Positions 12,096 through 22,660 of a stretch of DNA of 64,000 bases are shown piece after piece (the stretch's first letter is position 1; each line of letters opens with the position of its first letter). The stretch comes from Rhyzopertha dominica (Eukaryota; Arthropoda; Insecta; Coleoptera; Bostrichidae), in NCBI GenBank assembly GCA_025024175.1, contig QCXZ01000003.1, positions 35,798,257-35,862,256 of the forward strand. Direction: 5' to 3'. The notes under the pieces are model-generated. The model was not told the origin of the DNA and searched no databases. It was given only the letters and a program-made list of their open reading frames with translations. Made by a program: the position numbers and the translations under genes.

Positions 12096-13198
12096 GACGT
12101 GACTTCTGTATGTTTGACTTTTTGAAGAATTTGGGGACACTATAAGACACTCTTTCCATGCGCTTTTTTACTAGTGACATAAGCAGTATTTGTACGTCTG
12201 GAATTAATTCACTAAATTGATTGTGGAATACTGTCAGATAAAACCTTTTAACGGTAACAGAACAAATACCGAAACTTGAGCCAATTTGGCAACGTATCGG
12301 ATAAAAGAATTAGCTCAAAACTCCTGTATACCACCCATCCAAATAAGTCAAAAGATATTCAATACTGAAAGAAGGAAAATGCGTGGAAACAGACCTGTTC
12401 GAAACCTCTAAATTATTGTGATGCTAATGATACTAAAGTGCTGATTTGATTGATTGAGAGTGAACAAGCCGTGATAATAGCTCTTAGCAATTAAGGTTTT
12501 GCAGTTTGTGGACTTGTTGGTGCATGTTTACAAAAACCTTATAGAATAACAATAACCAGACTTATTAAGCTAATGCTTTGTATGTTTTTGTATACATTTA
12601 TATCATTTATTGCTGCTTCATAGTTTTTAAACAGGCCTTGATAACTTTTGACAATAGTCTTTTGCAAAAGATGCACCTTCATGTCTGAGTCTTATATTCG
12701 GTATTTAAAAGATACATTAAGAAGAATAGCTGCATTTAATCTGTTATTTCCATAAAGTTTTTGGAAGCAGTTCCCCCTTCTACCTCTAAAAACAAATTGC
12801 ATTCCAAATGGATGCTATAATAGATATAAGGAGTGAACGAGACTAGGTTCCATGTGTTCCTCATTTTCGGGTTTTTAAACGATCTTTTTTTCGTTACACA
12901 TCTGACACTGTGAACAATCTTTCTACAATTCTGATCGCTATATGTCTTTTTACTTTGAATGCCCATCACTATAATAACTTTATTCCGGGTATAAAACGTA
13001 CCATGCGCAATGTATATGTTCATCGATTTGTCATATTTTTTGCCCACATGATTATATAAAAGAACATAGCCTTTTTATACACCCTAAACTTCTCTATCTG
13101 TAAAATATAATAAAGCCATTATTGTCATTAAAACAATTTGCAAAGGCACCCTTTAACTGTATAATAAGCTCGTGTTTGTTTGATACCAGTGAAAAACA
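12096..13198. other. Intergenic with one unrecognised frame
   Basis: A 103-codon open frame at 12736-13047 (-) is rich in Lys, Asn and Ile. It has no motif I recognise and no partner fragments upstream or downstream in the same frame. I regard it as chance or an unidentified transposon remnant. Confidence 0.35.
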
Positions 13199-13421
13199 AA
13201 TCTTTGAGTAGAATAAGATAATATTTTGTCGGATAGATCGCTGTCTCTTGAAAACACTGACAAAAAGTTAATAGTCTGACGTTTCGATTACACCTGTAAT
13301 CTTTGTCAAAGACGAAGAACCTCAAAATTTGCCTGACACAAGTTCAAACAAAATTTTGAAAGTATATTATCTTATTATATTATGGACGCTGAAAGCATTC
13401 ACCCTCGTAAATCTCTGAGTA
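13199..13421 (-). mobile_element. ~200 bp hammerhead-like retroelement, copy 1
   Basis: An insertion at 13211-13409 is flanked by an imperfect 12 bp duplication: AATCTTTGAGTA (13199-13210) and AATCTCTGAGTA (13410-13421). The segment 13213-13358 is identical to 25441-25586, and the right-end block from GGACGCTGAAAGCATTCACC to CCCTCGTA is shared too. The inner inverted-repeat arm seen in copy 2 is mostly deleted here. No coding potential. On the minus strand it carries a hammerhead-like fold. I infer a non-autonomous element moved through RNA. Confidence 0.75.
13274..13313 (-). ncRNA. Hammerhead-like fold with U3-A8 core variant
   Basis: Reading the minus strand: GTCT (stem I), core TTGACAA, one A, stem II GATTAC-AGGT-GTAATC, GAAA, then CGTC and AGAC closing stem I (GTCT/AGAC, 4 pairs). 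Against CUGANGA the core differs at C3 (U) and G8 (A). These two bases pair with each other in the active fold, so the pair is kept as U-A. Stem III is the self-complementary ACGT. Identical to 25502-25541. Confidence 0.5.
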
Positions 13422-14563
13422 TGTTTCTCCACCTGAAATAATTTTTGGATTGTAGAGTAATTTTTTTTAGTTAGAAAAAATCGTAGTGTACCCTAAATTC
13501 TTGCTTGTGAACCTAATTTTTATTACAGTAAATAGTAATGTTAGTACTGATATTTTACCTAGTTCTAATTTAACCATCAAAGTATACCTGCAACGACACT
13601 AATTCGTTATTTATGAAGCACTTTCGCGATTTATTTCTGTCCTAACGATTCATAAAGCCGCGTAATCCAAAGCAACAGCGAGCAGGCTTGATGCAAGCAA
13701 AACTTGTCGCTGGGATAAAATATTGCTCGGAATGTACTAATTATTACAACCATATGGCACAGGTGAAACGAGTGACTCACAGATTTACATCTTATTCACT
13801 CCGATCGGAAAAAGCACACAATTTACCTCCTCAACATTTTGTGTACACAAATGATACACATTCCGTAAAAAAGGATCTGCTCTTTACCTTTCTTCATTTA
13901 CATACCATAATGGCACTAGTTGGCAGTAAATAATTTGATGGACTCTATATTGTACTAGATTACACAATTATTGCAGGTATACCTTGTACACTGATTTAGA
14001 ATTATCGATGACATTTTATATCCGTGAATTGAGGTAGAATTGACTCTATATCAATACAGCAAGCATTGTAACACTATCTTTTATGAATCCTTAATAGATG
14101 TGTAAATTTTATGCCTTTAGCAGGGTAGTCAAATTTGAATTAACAAATACACACNTCATAGCACAGTTTTTAAGCACGTGTTTTGATAATTAAACATAAA
14201 TTTTCGATAGTCCAGGGATATATCGATAAATGCCCTGCTGATGCGTGAAAGAAACTAGGCCTTTTATAAACATCTCCGGAGGAGGTAGTTTTAATGCAAA
14301 TAGTTCTCATTGCTAGGTGCTAAGAAGCTGTTTGCCATGTTTTAAAACAAACATTTACCGAATTAATATAATCAAATTTACATTAGCTTCTGGAGGCAAT
14401 GTAAACCACGGTCCCTATAAGTAAAGGGTATTATTAATTTTGGTCAAGCCGCTACTGGTCAGCTTGGTCAGGGGTTTATGAATAATAATTGGAGTTGCTA
14501 GCAAGTGCTTACCCGACGTGTCGCCGGCAGCGGTTCGTGGTTACCAACAACCTTTATTACTTA
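13422..14563. other. Intergenic, nothing recognised
   Basis: An open frame at 13688-13933 (+, 81 codons) has no recognisable motif. The sequence around 14270-14340 contains GGAGGAGGTAGTT, a string also found inside repeat C, but the rest does not align well. Confidence 0.4.
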
Positions 14564-15236
14564 TCACTACATATTATAAAACAAAGTCCTGTCTCTCTCT
14601 GTGTTCGCGATAAACTCAATAACTACTGAACGAATTTTCACGCGGTTTTCGCCAGTAGATAGTGATTCATGAGGATAATTTGTCTAGGTTTTGTGTAAAT
14701 TAGTTGAAATATAACGATTATTGTTGGAATTGTCGGGAAAACCGCCAGGGAGCTTTAATCGAAAACGCTGCTCCCCTTGCGATGTAACAAAACAATGCAT
14801 GGTAGAATATCTTGTGTTATAGATCCACAAAATATGTAGTTTATATAAATATAGTTTACTATACCCATAACTGGAAAGCTATTCAGACGGATACAGTATT
14901 AATCCTTATCAATTTTAATACGTTAGTTATCTTACGCATTTCATGCACATTATTATAATTTTTTACACCATATAATTTAGGAGTTACCACAAAAAAAACG
15001 CGCGCGAAAATGAATTTAAGCGTGTTTCTCACACCGGTGACGTGACCTACATGATGCGATCACCCGCGCGCCGCTCCGCTCCCTATCGCCCATTGCTTCT
15101 ATATAAGACGAGCGATAAGGAGCGCGTACTCCTATAACAAACAAACTTTTGGAGCGAATGGAGGTGACGACTGGAAGGTATTTTTTACAGCTATAATATG
15201 CTCTACTACCCGCGCGAAGCCGGGGTGGGCCGCTAG
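14564..15236 (+). mobile_element. Non-autonomous Helitron-like element
   Basis: It starts with TCACTACATATTATAAAA and the stretch AAAGTCCTGTCTCTCTCTGT, followed by CGCGATAAACTCAATAACTA. It ends with CGCGAAGCCGGGGTGGGCCG and CTAG. The 5' TC, the 3' CTAG preceded by a GC-rich hairpin-forming stretch, and insertion between A (14563) and T (15237) fit rolling-circle Helitrons as I remember short insect families. No RepHel protein is encoded, so the element depends on a relative. The middle carries a GC-rich CpG patch (15050-15125) with TATATAAG. Confidence 0.6.
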
Positions 15237-15305
15237 TGTTTACTATTCGGAACTTGCAGGACCGCCGCTGTGATGAGTTTTGACACATTGCATTAAATAC
15301 TGATA
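15237..15305 (+). repeat. Repeat D, copy 1, beside Helitron-like end
   Basis: TGTTTACTATTCGGAACTTG and CAGGACCGCCGCTGTGATGA recur in diverged form at 16115-16184. It begins exactly at the Helitron 3' junction, so it is either flanking target sequence that is itself repeated or a shared downstream segment. Confidence 0.55.
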
Positions 15306-16114
15306 ACTACGTTTTTAGTAGGATATACAACATAAGTTTTTAGCATTTATTAGTTGGATGGGTGATTTACGGAAAGAGATTTTAATGGTTACCTGTTTCT
15401 AGTAAACCAGCAACGTTCCCTAATGTAATATAATAATGTAATCGCCTACGCGCATTAAAAACGCATGTTAAAAATATTAATAGTTCCTCAAATACATAAA
15501 GTTATTAATAATTGATATAAACAGCCATACCTTTAAAACTAAATTGACACAACATTATTTTTAATCACAATTCACAAAAAATATGTACAGCACAAACTAA
15601 ACTCCTGTTAACTCTGCCTTGCATCACTTCATATTCAGTTTTATTTTGGTATCCTCTAATTCTAATTGCTTCACATTAAATTATAGATAACTACTTTAAC
15701 TTAAAACTGAATATCATCGATTTTCTATATAGGATGCCCCACCCGAATGGATCGCGTTAATTCAATACCTCTTACGCACCAATAGTACTTCTCCATGGCA
15801 TCCTTACACTTATTATCTATTCCACTTTTTGCTTTTGCGTTCATATCCCTAATGTTTAACAAAATTATCATCTGAGCATAACAACTATTCAGCTTCAGCT
15901 CATTTCGGACAGCCGCTCATCAGTAATATCGCATTATACGATAATATGAAGTTTCACAATACATTACACGATATTCACAGCTTACAGCTTATGTTTGAGA
16001 ACCAACACGGACTACGAAATATGATTATTGTCGGCTACCTGTATCCGTCAAATCTCAGTCGAATTTTATCACTCAAAGAAGTGCAGCCCCCGAAGGCGAC
16101 TTGACTTCCTGTTA
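15306..16114. other. AT-rich stretch, nothing recognised
   Basis: No supported features. CTGATGA occurs on the minus strand near 15920 but without a foldable hammerhead context. Confidence 0.45.
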
Positions 16115-16184
16115 TGTTTACTATTTCGGAATTAGCAGGACCGCCAGTGTCATAAGGTTTGACACACTTTAATAAATATTGATA
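16115..16184 (+). repeat. Repeat D, copy 2
   Basis: Partner of 15237-15305: TGTTTACTATTTCGGAATTA then GCAGGACCGCCAGTGTCATA. This copy has no Helitron end upstream of it. Confidence 0.55.
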
Positions 16185-16552
16185 TTAAAGGCTTCCCGTT
16201 TTAAGTCAACTACCCTTTTTCACGTATATCACAAATCCAATTTGTGGTATTTTTCTACGCTTTCTAAAGATAATTATACTAAACGAAGCTGTTCTAAATT
16301 ACCACCAGTTTAACCATTTAACCCTTAACCTCACCTGGTACGACTAACAGCCATATGACTGCAAGTAATTGAATTACCTATTTGAAGACTAACCTTTGCT
16401 GAACTCCTTGTATGATCTAGCATTTAAACGCATATTACCAATATTCTCTTATTTTCTTAAGATAAAGTGAAATGAGTAGGTATTTAATATCCACAATATG
16501 TACAGCATTAACCCCACTAACGCTAAATGTCTTGAGTTGAGAAACACCTAAG

Positions 16553-16576
16553 ATAATAATAATAATAATAATAATT
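16553..16576 (+). repeat. (AAT)n microsatellite
   Basis: About eight uninterrupted AAT units. Confidence 0.9.
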
Positions 16577-16884
16577 AATCCTTTAACTGATATTGCAAAA
16601 GCAGCTTGGTCTGAAAAGACTGTATTATATTAATTTGTAAATTTAGTAACTAATAAATTGCTGCACTTGCTGCAATTTGCCAAACTTTTTAACGTAAAAA
16701 CATCGTATTTCACTTATTAACATTTAAACAAGTAACAGGTATGGGATACAATCATTCAAATTACGAACATATACATATATTTACCTACCTATTTCAGAAA
16801 ATATCTATAAACTATGTAAGGCACAGAGAAAATTATTGCCTAAAAATATTTATAATTGTGATCTGAAAAGTTAATTGTATCAGC

Positions 16885-16955
16885 GTTAACAGGGAATTGA
16901 ACCTGAGACCTCTGAGTTAAAATCATAATGCGCTATCATCAACTGTAGCACCAAA
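16885..16955 (-). pseudogene. tRNA-like sequence or tRNA-derived SINE head
   Basis: On the minus strand a B-box-like GGTTCAATTCC (16893-16903) follows an A-box/D-arm-like TACAGTTGATGATAGCGC (16930-16947) at tRNA spacing, with an anticodon-arm-like ATTTTAA between them. The acceptor ends do not pair well. It is therefore a degenerate tRNA or the head of a SINE rather than a working tRNA. Confidence 0.45.
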
Positions 16956-17770
16956 GCCTTGGTAATATTAACGGACGTAGCAGTTTTTTTTTTATAGCGA
17001 TTTGGCTTCAGTAACGTTACATATTACCTTGTACGCACTTGTTTTCCTGAGGATGAACTGAGATCCTTTATTAATTGCAGAAAAGCTTTAACTGGCGACT
17101 TATAACTCGATTAAAAATATATATTTAAATAGTATTTCCTCCATTACTTGCTTAATTCGTTTGACTGATGTTTCTGTAGAACATAGTTGTATGTTGGTTT
17201 AGTCTCATGGATCATTTTAACAGCTATCTTTTAAGTTTTCCTAACATTCGATAAGTACATATCTCTTCAGCTGTTTCATATCTTTAATTCTCGAGTAGTT
17301 TCCTTTGGATTTAGACATTCCGATAAAACATTTTGCTCTTATGTAGTTATTCTTGGTTAAATTTTGTTAATGAAAACCTTAACTTCAAGATGGGAAATCC
17401 GACCAAAAAAGTAAGTATGAAGAAGGCATTAGTTTACCAATAACCAATGCAACAAAATAGTTCTTCTAAAGCAAAGGTTACATATTTGATTTCTGTAGCA
17501 CTAAGGCAAATCCAAGTGATGTAATTTCCGGCAACTCTATAAACACGGCTAATTCAAAACACAATTTTTCACTAGGTAATTTCCTCTCTTAAAAGCGTCT
17601 ACGTCGTTTTGGTCAGTTATTGGCTATTTTAATATATAGAAAATAATAAGTATACACAAATTTTGCGAATTGCATACTTATTTCGTGAAAACGCTTTTTT
17701 ATCGTTTGACACACAAACTTTTGATTGATACATAAACAGAAACTCGTGCATTGTACAAAGTGTAAGATTT

Positions 17771-17790
17771 AATTATTTAATTAAATAATT
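17771..17790. repeat. Perfect 20 bp AT palindrome
   Basis: AATTATTTAA followed by its exact reverse complement TTAAATAATT. In AT-rich DNA this may be chance. Confidence 0.7.
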
Positions 17791-17879
17791 CTAGACCAGC
17801 GGTAATACCAGGTGTTTTTCTCTAATAATTTCACTCCAAAATACTGGTAATCTATATCTCTTTTGGATGTTATTTACTT

Positions 17880-18470
17880 TCACCCCGTCCAGTTGCCGTC
17901 GGTTCGTTTGAGACACGAATAAAATTTAAACCGGTAACTTTCCGCCGGCACACAACAACAAACGTTTAATCCTTTTACAGGCAAACGTTTAATTGAGCCG
18001 CCATTGACCAGGAACGCTGAAAGTTATCCGGGCGTTAACAGATTTGATCGAGTCGAAGGCAATTACGAACCCGTAGCATATTCGGTTACATTTAATGACC
18101 ATTTATATGACATGTTCGGCCAGGCCGGTTAATGAGGGTCCATGGCGCCACCGGCGTTTCGAAAAACAAAAGCGTACATTGATAGTCAAAGATTCAGATC
18201 TCTCGCTCGATAGCAGGCCAGAACACGGAAAGCACATCGGGCGACAGGGTATAAGGTGTCCCGTCGGCGAGGCAAAAAAATAATCGATGCAAAAAAGGGG
18301 ATCCCGGTGTGGAATGGGACAAAAGAGGAGATTTACGAGAGGTCGCTGCTTCTAATGGGTGGCGGGCCTTAATTACATCACCACCTCAGTCGGAACATTC
18401 AAAGTTCGGTATAAATAAGAGAAACACCAGGATCTTTTCGCCCAGTTGAACAGGACTGTACTGGGACTTT
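17880..18470. promoter_or_regulatory. Candidate regulatory island with repeated AAACGTTTAAT
   Basis: A ~600 bp block of balanced composition and many CpGs in AT-rich DNA. It contains two copies of AAACGTTTAAT (17960-17970, 17983-17993), a Grainyhead-like AAACCGGTAAC near 17928, homeodomain-type TTAATGAG and TTAATTAC, and TATAAATAA (18410-18418). A 62-codon frame (18095-18283) is probably chance. An unannotated promoter or a developmental enhancer are both possible. There is no transposon similarity. Confidence 0.4.
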
Positions 18471-18526
18471 GGCTTCAATAGTTAATCCGTATAGGACGTG
18501 GCCCAATGAAGTAAAAACAAGACGAA

Positions 18527-18775
18527 AAAATCCCTGGCAGCTATATCTTTGATACATATCCCTAAGCTTCAAGTGGATATATCTATACAGAGGAGGTAGT
18601 TAATATGAATATGAAGTTAATTAACCAAAGTAATTTTATTTCACTAGGTTTTTCTGCGTTGGGCTTTTCCAACTGACCCAAAGGTCTCTATATTTACCGA
18701 CCGTAACAAGCTGCGTCGTAGTTCGGAAAGCCACCGCTAAGTGACGCATTACCGACTTAAACGAAATGACCGGGA
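18527..18775. repeat. Dispersed repeat C, copy 1
   Basis: Aligns in patches with 22332-22660: AAATCCCTGGCAGCTATATC, TTTGATACAT, GAGGAGGTAGTT, TGGGCTTTTCCAACTG, and the block CACCGCTAAGTGACGCATTACC. Diverged and non-coding, it is probably a short non-autonomous element of a few hundred bases. Confidence 0.6.
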
Positions 18776-19159
18776 AATCGGTGATGAGTCGTTGAAAAAT
18801 TATAAAAAAAATGGCCCCCAAATGTGGCGCATAATGTGTACCTGTCAAAAATTGTTAACCTTATTAATACATACAGCTAGTCATTTATTTAATTTGTACA
18901 TATTCTACAGAAGAACCCATTACAGGGTTCAAGCTCTTATAATAAATGCCCGATATCAGCAACTTCTATAACTTGATATACCAATTATATAAGAATCATC
19001 ATATTTACTAAACGAAAAACTAATTAGACTTCAAATTAACTACTTAATTAAAAATTCATTCATTACCCAAACACAACAATTTGTGTTCGAATGTGCAAAT
19101 GTATAAAAAATAAATTTAGAACGCTAAGATACACACGGTACACAAAAAACTTGTTCTAT
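18776..19159. other. AT-rich stretch, nothing recognised
   Basis: A 76-codon frame at 18741-18971 has no recognisable similarity. Nothing else was seen. Confidence 0.4.
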
Positions 19160-19507
19160 CTAGATAGCTCTTAAATAAAAGTATAAAAGAATGATGTTAA
19201 CGATAAATGAAGGCTCATCATGTAGTAAATTCACAAGAGAATAAAAACCATCAGATGTTAAAGACAGGAGTTTAAAAGACATCTGGTAAAATTCAAGACG
19301 ACTGATATGTGCACAATAGAACGACGACCAAATTGCGAAGGTATAATCCATTTTCAATCGGACATAACAATTCAGCGTAAAACAATGTGTAAAATCTCTA
19401 CTACAGCGATATATACATCCTGACATTTTATAATCATAATATTTAATATCATCCATAGTGAAAGTCATGTTAATTATATAATATATAATATAAACATTGT
19501 CGGACAT
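19160..19507 (-). pseudogene. Jockey-type reverse transcriptase C-terminal fragment
   Basis: An open stretch of 115 codons on the minus strand contains CIYRCSRDFTHCFTL, LKMDYTFAIWSSFYCAHISR and LEFYQMSFKLLSL. These correspond to the pattern after the catalytic palm of Jockey-clade non-LTR transposons: GF..R.SRDF....L..LY...VRSKLEYAS.IW.P.Y..HI.RIE..Q.KFL....F. The YADD active site and the endonuclease are missing, so it is a 5'-truncated or eroded relic. The frame is surprisingly long for a dead copy. The start Met is incidental. Confidence 0.7.
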
Positions 19508-19837
19508 TAAAATGTGCTTTTAAAACTCAGTTTCTTAATTTAGACTTAAATACCATTATTAATAATGAACAGGTTTAAGAAATAATCATCGATACGTTTA
19601 ACATATTTTCAGTTTCCTTAAATACTNCTAAAACAGCTAATNAATTTATGCTATGTACGTTAAAGGCGTGATTCGTGTACGTTGTATTTGTTTATTGTTA
19701 ATAATTTGACTTACAGAACACTAGAACACCACTTGAACAGCTAAGGTATCACACTAGGAAGTTGAACATTATATGTTTCTATAAGGGAAATTTTATTTGC
19801 TGGAAAAAATTTTGAAACATATAATACATTCTCCCAT
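19508..19837. other. AT-rich, possibly eroded Jockey sequence
   Basis: It lies upstream (minus-strand sense) of the Jockey fragment. I could not follow conserved motifs through it. Two ambiguous bases (19627, 19642) lie here. Confidence 0.35.
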
Positions 19838-19893
19838 AGCCCTCATAGCACAGTTGGCCTGTTGTTAAACGAGGAGGTCCGGGCTCCACCTCA
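19838..19893 (+). pseudogene. tRNA-derived SINE head or tRNA relic
   Basis: An A-box TAGCACAGTTGG (19846-19857) matches the polymerase III consensus TRGCNNAGTNGG. It is followed at tRNA spacing by GGTCCGGGCTCC (19876-19887), a B-box-like element. The acceptor stem does not close. The AT-rich tail after 19895 suggests a SINE head. Confidence 0.5.
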
Positions 19894-20279
19894 ATGAATT
19901 TGAAATTGAAATACTTTTCCAACTACAAAAAAAATTGGCATTGGAATAATAAATAACCATATAATGTAATATAATTGCGACAACGAAGTCTACACAATTA
20001 TTATTTGTTTGGTTATTCATTAAGTGTCTTTGAGATCGGCTTCGTTAAATCATTACTACTAAAAATTTTGATACGAATCTCAGTAAAGCGCAAATTGTAG
20101 CCATACTTATAAGGCAAGTGTGAAGGATTTTTAAGCTTTGTAAATTTATGTTCCATTTTAGTATGGAAGGAATGCATATAGTAGCGTGATTTATTTCTAT
20201 GAACATTGCATAAGTCCATTTTCAAGTAATTATTCTATAATTGGATGTAATCTGTAGAAACAAAACAAAACACAAGCTT
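19894..20279. other. AT-rich stretch, nothing recognised
   Basis: A 70-codon minus-strand frame at 20013-20225 is without recognisable motifs. Confidence 0.4.
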
Positions 20280-20640
20280 GCACGGTGAAGCTGAGGCAAA
20301 AGGAATATGCTGAGTTGTAAATGCTATGTAAGGAAAGGCATGTAATGCCGCCAAAATTGGATACCTATCCATCCTGCGAAATTCGAGGACTCGTTTTCCG
20401 CTCCGGTCCTGTATTTGTGAACTCCTCCGCCGGTCATGTTCACTCTCCTCTTTTTATCATTCCAAATAAACTGAAGCGAGGTTTAAATTATTTGTCTGCA
20501 CCGGCCAGATCCGATTTGAATGCCGGACCATTGTTTCGAGAACGTTGCCGAATTCTCGCCGATATTTCGATAACAACACGTCCGCTTGTAGGAAGGAAAT
20601 CCTGTGAAAGGTAATTTGTCGAATACAGAAACTGAGGGAA
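20280..20640. promoter_or_regulatory. Candidate regulatory island
   Basis: A CpG-containing block of balanced composition, sharply bounded by AT-rich DNA. It is crossed by a 97-codon frame (20321-20614, +) with no recognisable domain. A TEAD-like CATTCCAAAT and a Sox-like CCATTGTTTCG are present. A conserved non-coding element is more likely than a gene, because the frame's residue composition is not protein-like. Confidence 0.3.
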
Positions 20641-22331
20641 TGTGTTCTTTCTCCTTGTTTCTGTTTAGATATCAGATCAAATGGAAAGGTGTTTCATTAC
20701 GTACGAAATTAGAATTACAAGTACAACGGAAAAATAGAAATATCCCCAAGACTGACCATCAACCCCATTTAAACTCATAGAGAAAAAAGACTTTAGTGAT
20801 GTACCATCATTATGGTATACTGTTAATCAATGTAATAACAATAATAAATGAATACTCAATACTCTATGTCAATCGTTTAAGATTGGTTAGTCAAAGGCTT
20901 GATGTCAGGCGAAGAGTAGAATCCATACGTTTTTAAATGTTTGTGTCCTTTTTAAGGTTAGTTGACTTTTTTATATACGTTTGGCCACAAGTTCAGTCTT
21001 TTTCAAATCATTCATTTTATTAGCTTACTGCATATATAACAGCATTGTATTAAAAGTGGAACTGTTCTGAACTTCTGCAAATAGCTACGTTTCTTGATCA
21101 GATTTCTAAAGTTGTATGTGCTATAGCTAAACTGCGCTGACGATCTGTATTAACAAAGGAACACTTATGTCAGCATTAATGCAATGCAGAAAACATATCT
21201 CAGACATTTTTTCAACAATTGAACCACGCGGGGTTCCAACAATTTAGATAGGTACTAGGTTTATTGTTATTACCTGGAATATGGTCTTTATAAATATAAT
21301 ATCGAAGCAATTTAGTTAATAATAGTAAAAAATGAGTAGACGTCAATGAACCTGGTTTAAGGAATGCCCTCAAATCATATTTATGCAATCATTTCTGCGC
21401 ATATATCCTTTTACATTATTTGATTTTTGCAATGACAAATTTGGAAATTGTGGTAGGCTGCGTTTTAATAATTTGCAATTTGTAATAAAATGTTCAACAG
21501 CTTGTATTTTAAGGTTCTTTCGCAACCTAAATGTTTCAAACAAACCATATCATTATTAACGTTGAACTTACCTGTAGGTTTACAACATTGCAAGCAATCC
21601 CCTTTCTAAGGATAAAATTCATTCGGCGACTGAAACAAAAGGCATGCGAAGCTCACCATACTCTTTTTGGAAATTTTGCGAGAACCATTAAGTATGCAGT
21701 GTAAAAGGGACCTGTTGTAGAAAATGAAAATTGTGTAACTAAGTATTGGCAAAAAAGTAATGCCATCTATGTATCACATGCCGAACGTATAATTATCTTC
21801 AAAATTAATGAAACACCCACATCTAGAAACTTAAGATAATTAAATTTTAAACTCGTGAAGTGTCGTTAAACACTTAACTGTACTAACGATCACTTTAAGA
21901 AAACAAGTCCCAATCGTATGACCGTTTCGGTGGTGTTCTTTTTCTGTTTCATCTGTTCTGAGGTAAGAAAAACTTGAAAAACCTGCACTGTAACAGCTGC
22001 AGTTATTTCAGTGTATGTATCTATCCTGTATGTGTGTGTTTCACATTGTATATGACCAACGATCTCTAATTCAGGCTTTAAAACCTCATTGAACATGACT
22101 TATTCCTAATGGTCGTCGAATTTTAACCACAAATAGGAACCTTAAATGGGTTTCATATTTGGGATCTTAAAGAATCTAAAATGTATTCTCAGATGTTAAA
22201 ACGTTAATTACGGTAATGGACAATTNAATGTAGCAGGTTATGAAATTCCGAAAATAACTCTTCTTAGATATACTAAAATCTCCAACAAAATTACCTTTCG
22301 GCTGAAAAGGATGCATTAAAAACGCCAGCAG
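20641..22331. other. Intergenic, nothing recognised
   Basis: AT-rich. A frame at 21890-22096 (-, 68 codons) is unremarkable. Confidence 0.4.
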
Positions 22332-22660
22332 AAAATCCCTGGTAGCTGCATCTTTGATACATCCGTAAGTTTGCCGTGGACACGTCCTTCTTCAATACGT
22401 GATAGAGGAGGTAGTTAGCTTTGAGTTAAAGTGCATATGACAAAAATAATCATTCAGGGTTATTATATTACACTATGCTCTTTTTTTGCTGGGCTTTTTC
22501 AATAGGCTCCAACGCTCATTGGATAATCGGCAATGTAGTTCTCTGTACTTACCCATCCTATCAACTTGCATCGTAGTCACCGCTATATGATGCGCTACCG
22601 ATTTTCACAAAATGACCTACAACGTGCGGCATAAGAGTGTCCGCGGCAAAAGCACCATTA
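22332..22660. repeat. Dispersed repeat C, copy 2
   Basis: The longest copy. It has AAATCCCTGGTAGCTGCATC, GAGGAGGTAGTTAGC, TGCTGGGCTTTTTCAATAGG, CATCGTAGTCACCGC and CAACGTGCGGCATAAGAG. It shares its 5' part with 18527-18775 and its 3' part with 11650-11757. Confidence 0.6.

Larger units (their letters stand above)
16185..17879. other. AT-rich region with microsatellite and tRNA relic
   Basis: Apart from the (AAT)n at 16553-16576, the tRNA-like sequence at 16885-16955 and the 20-bp palindrome at 17771-17790, I see only AT-rich DNA and no coding frame. Confidence 0.45.

Noticed and set aside
12222..12245. GAATACTGTCAGATAAAACC resembling miR-8
   Set aside because: Mismatches follow the seed, and upstream sequence pairs for only about 7 bases, so no miRNA hairpin forms.
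15900..15935. CTGATGA on the minus strand followed by CCGAAAT, a hammerhead look-alike
   Set aside because: The intervening GCGGCTGTCC does not form a stem II, and no stem I or cleavage site pairs.
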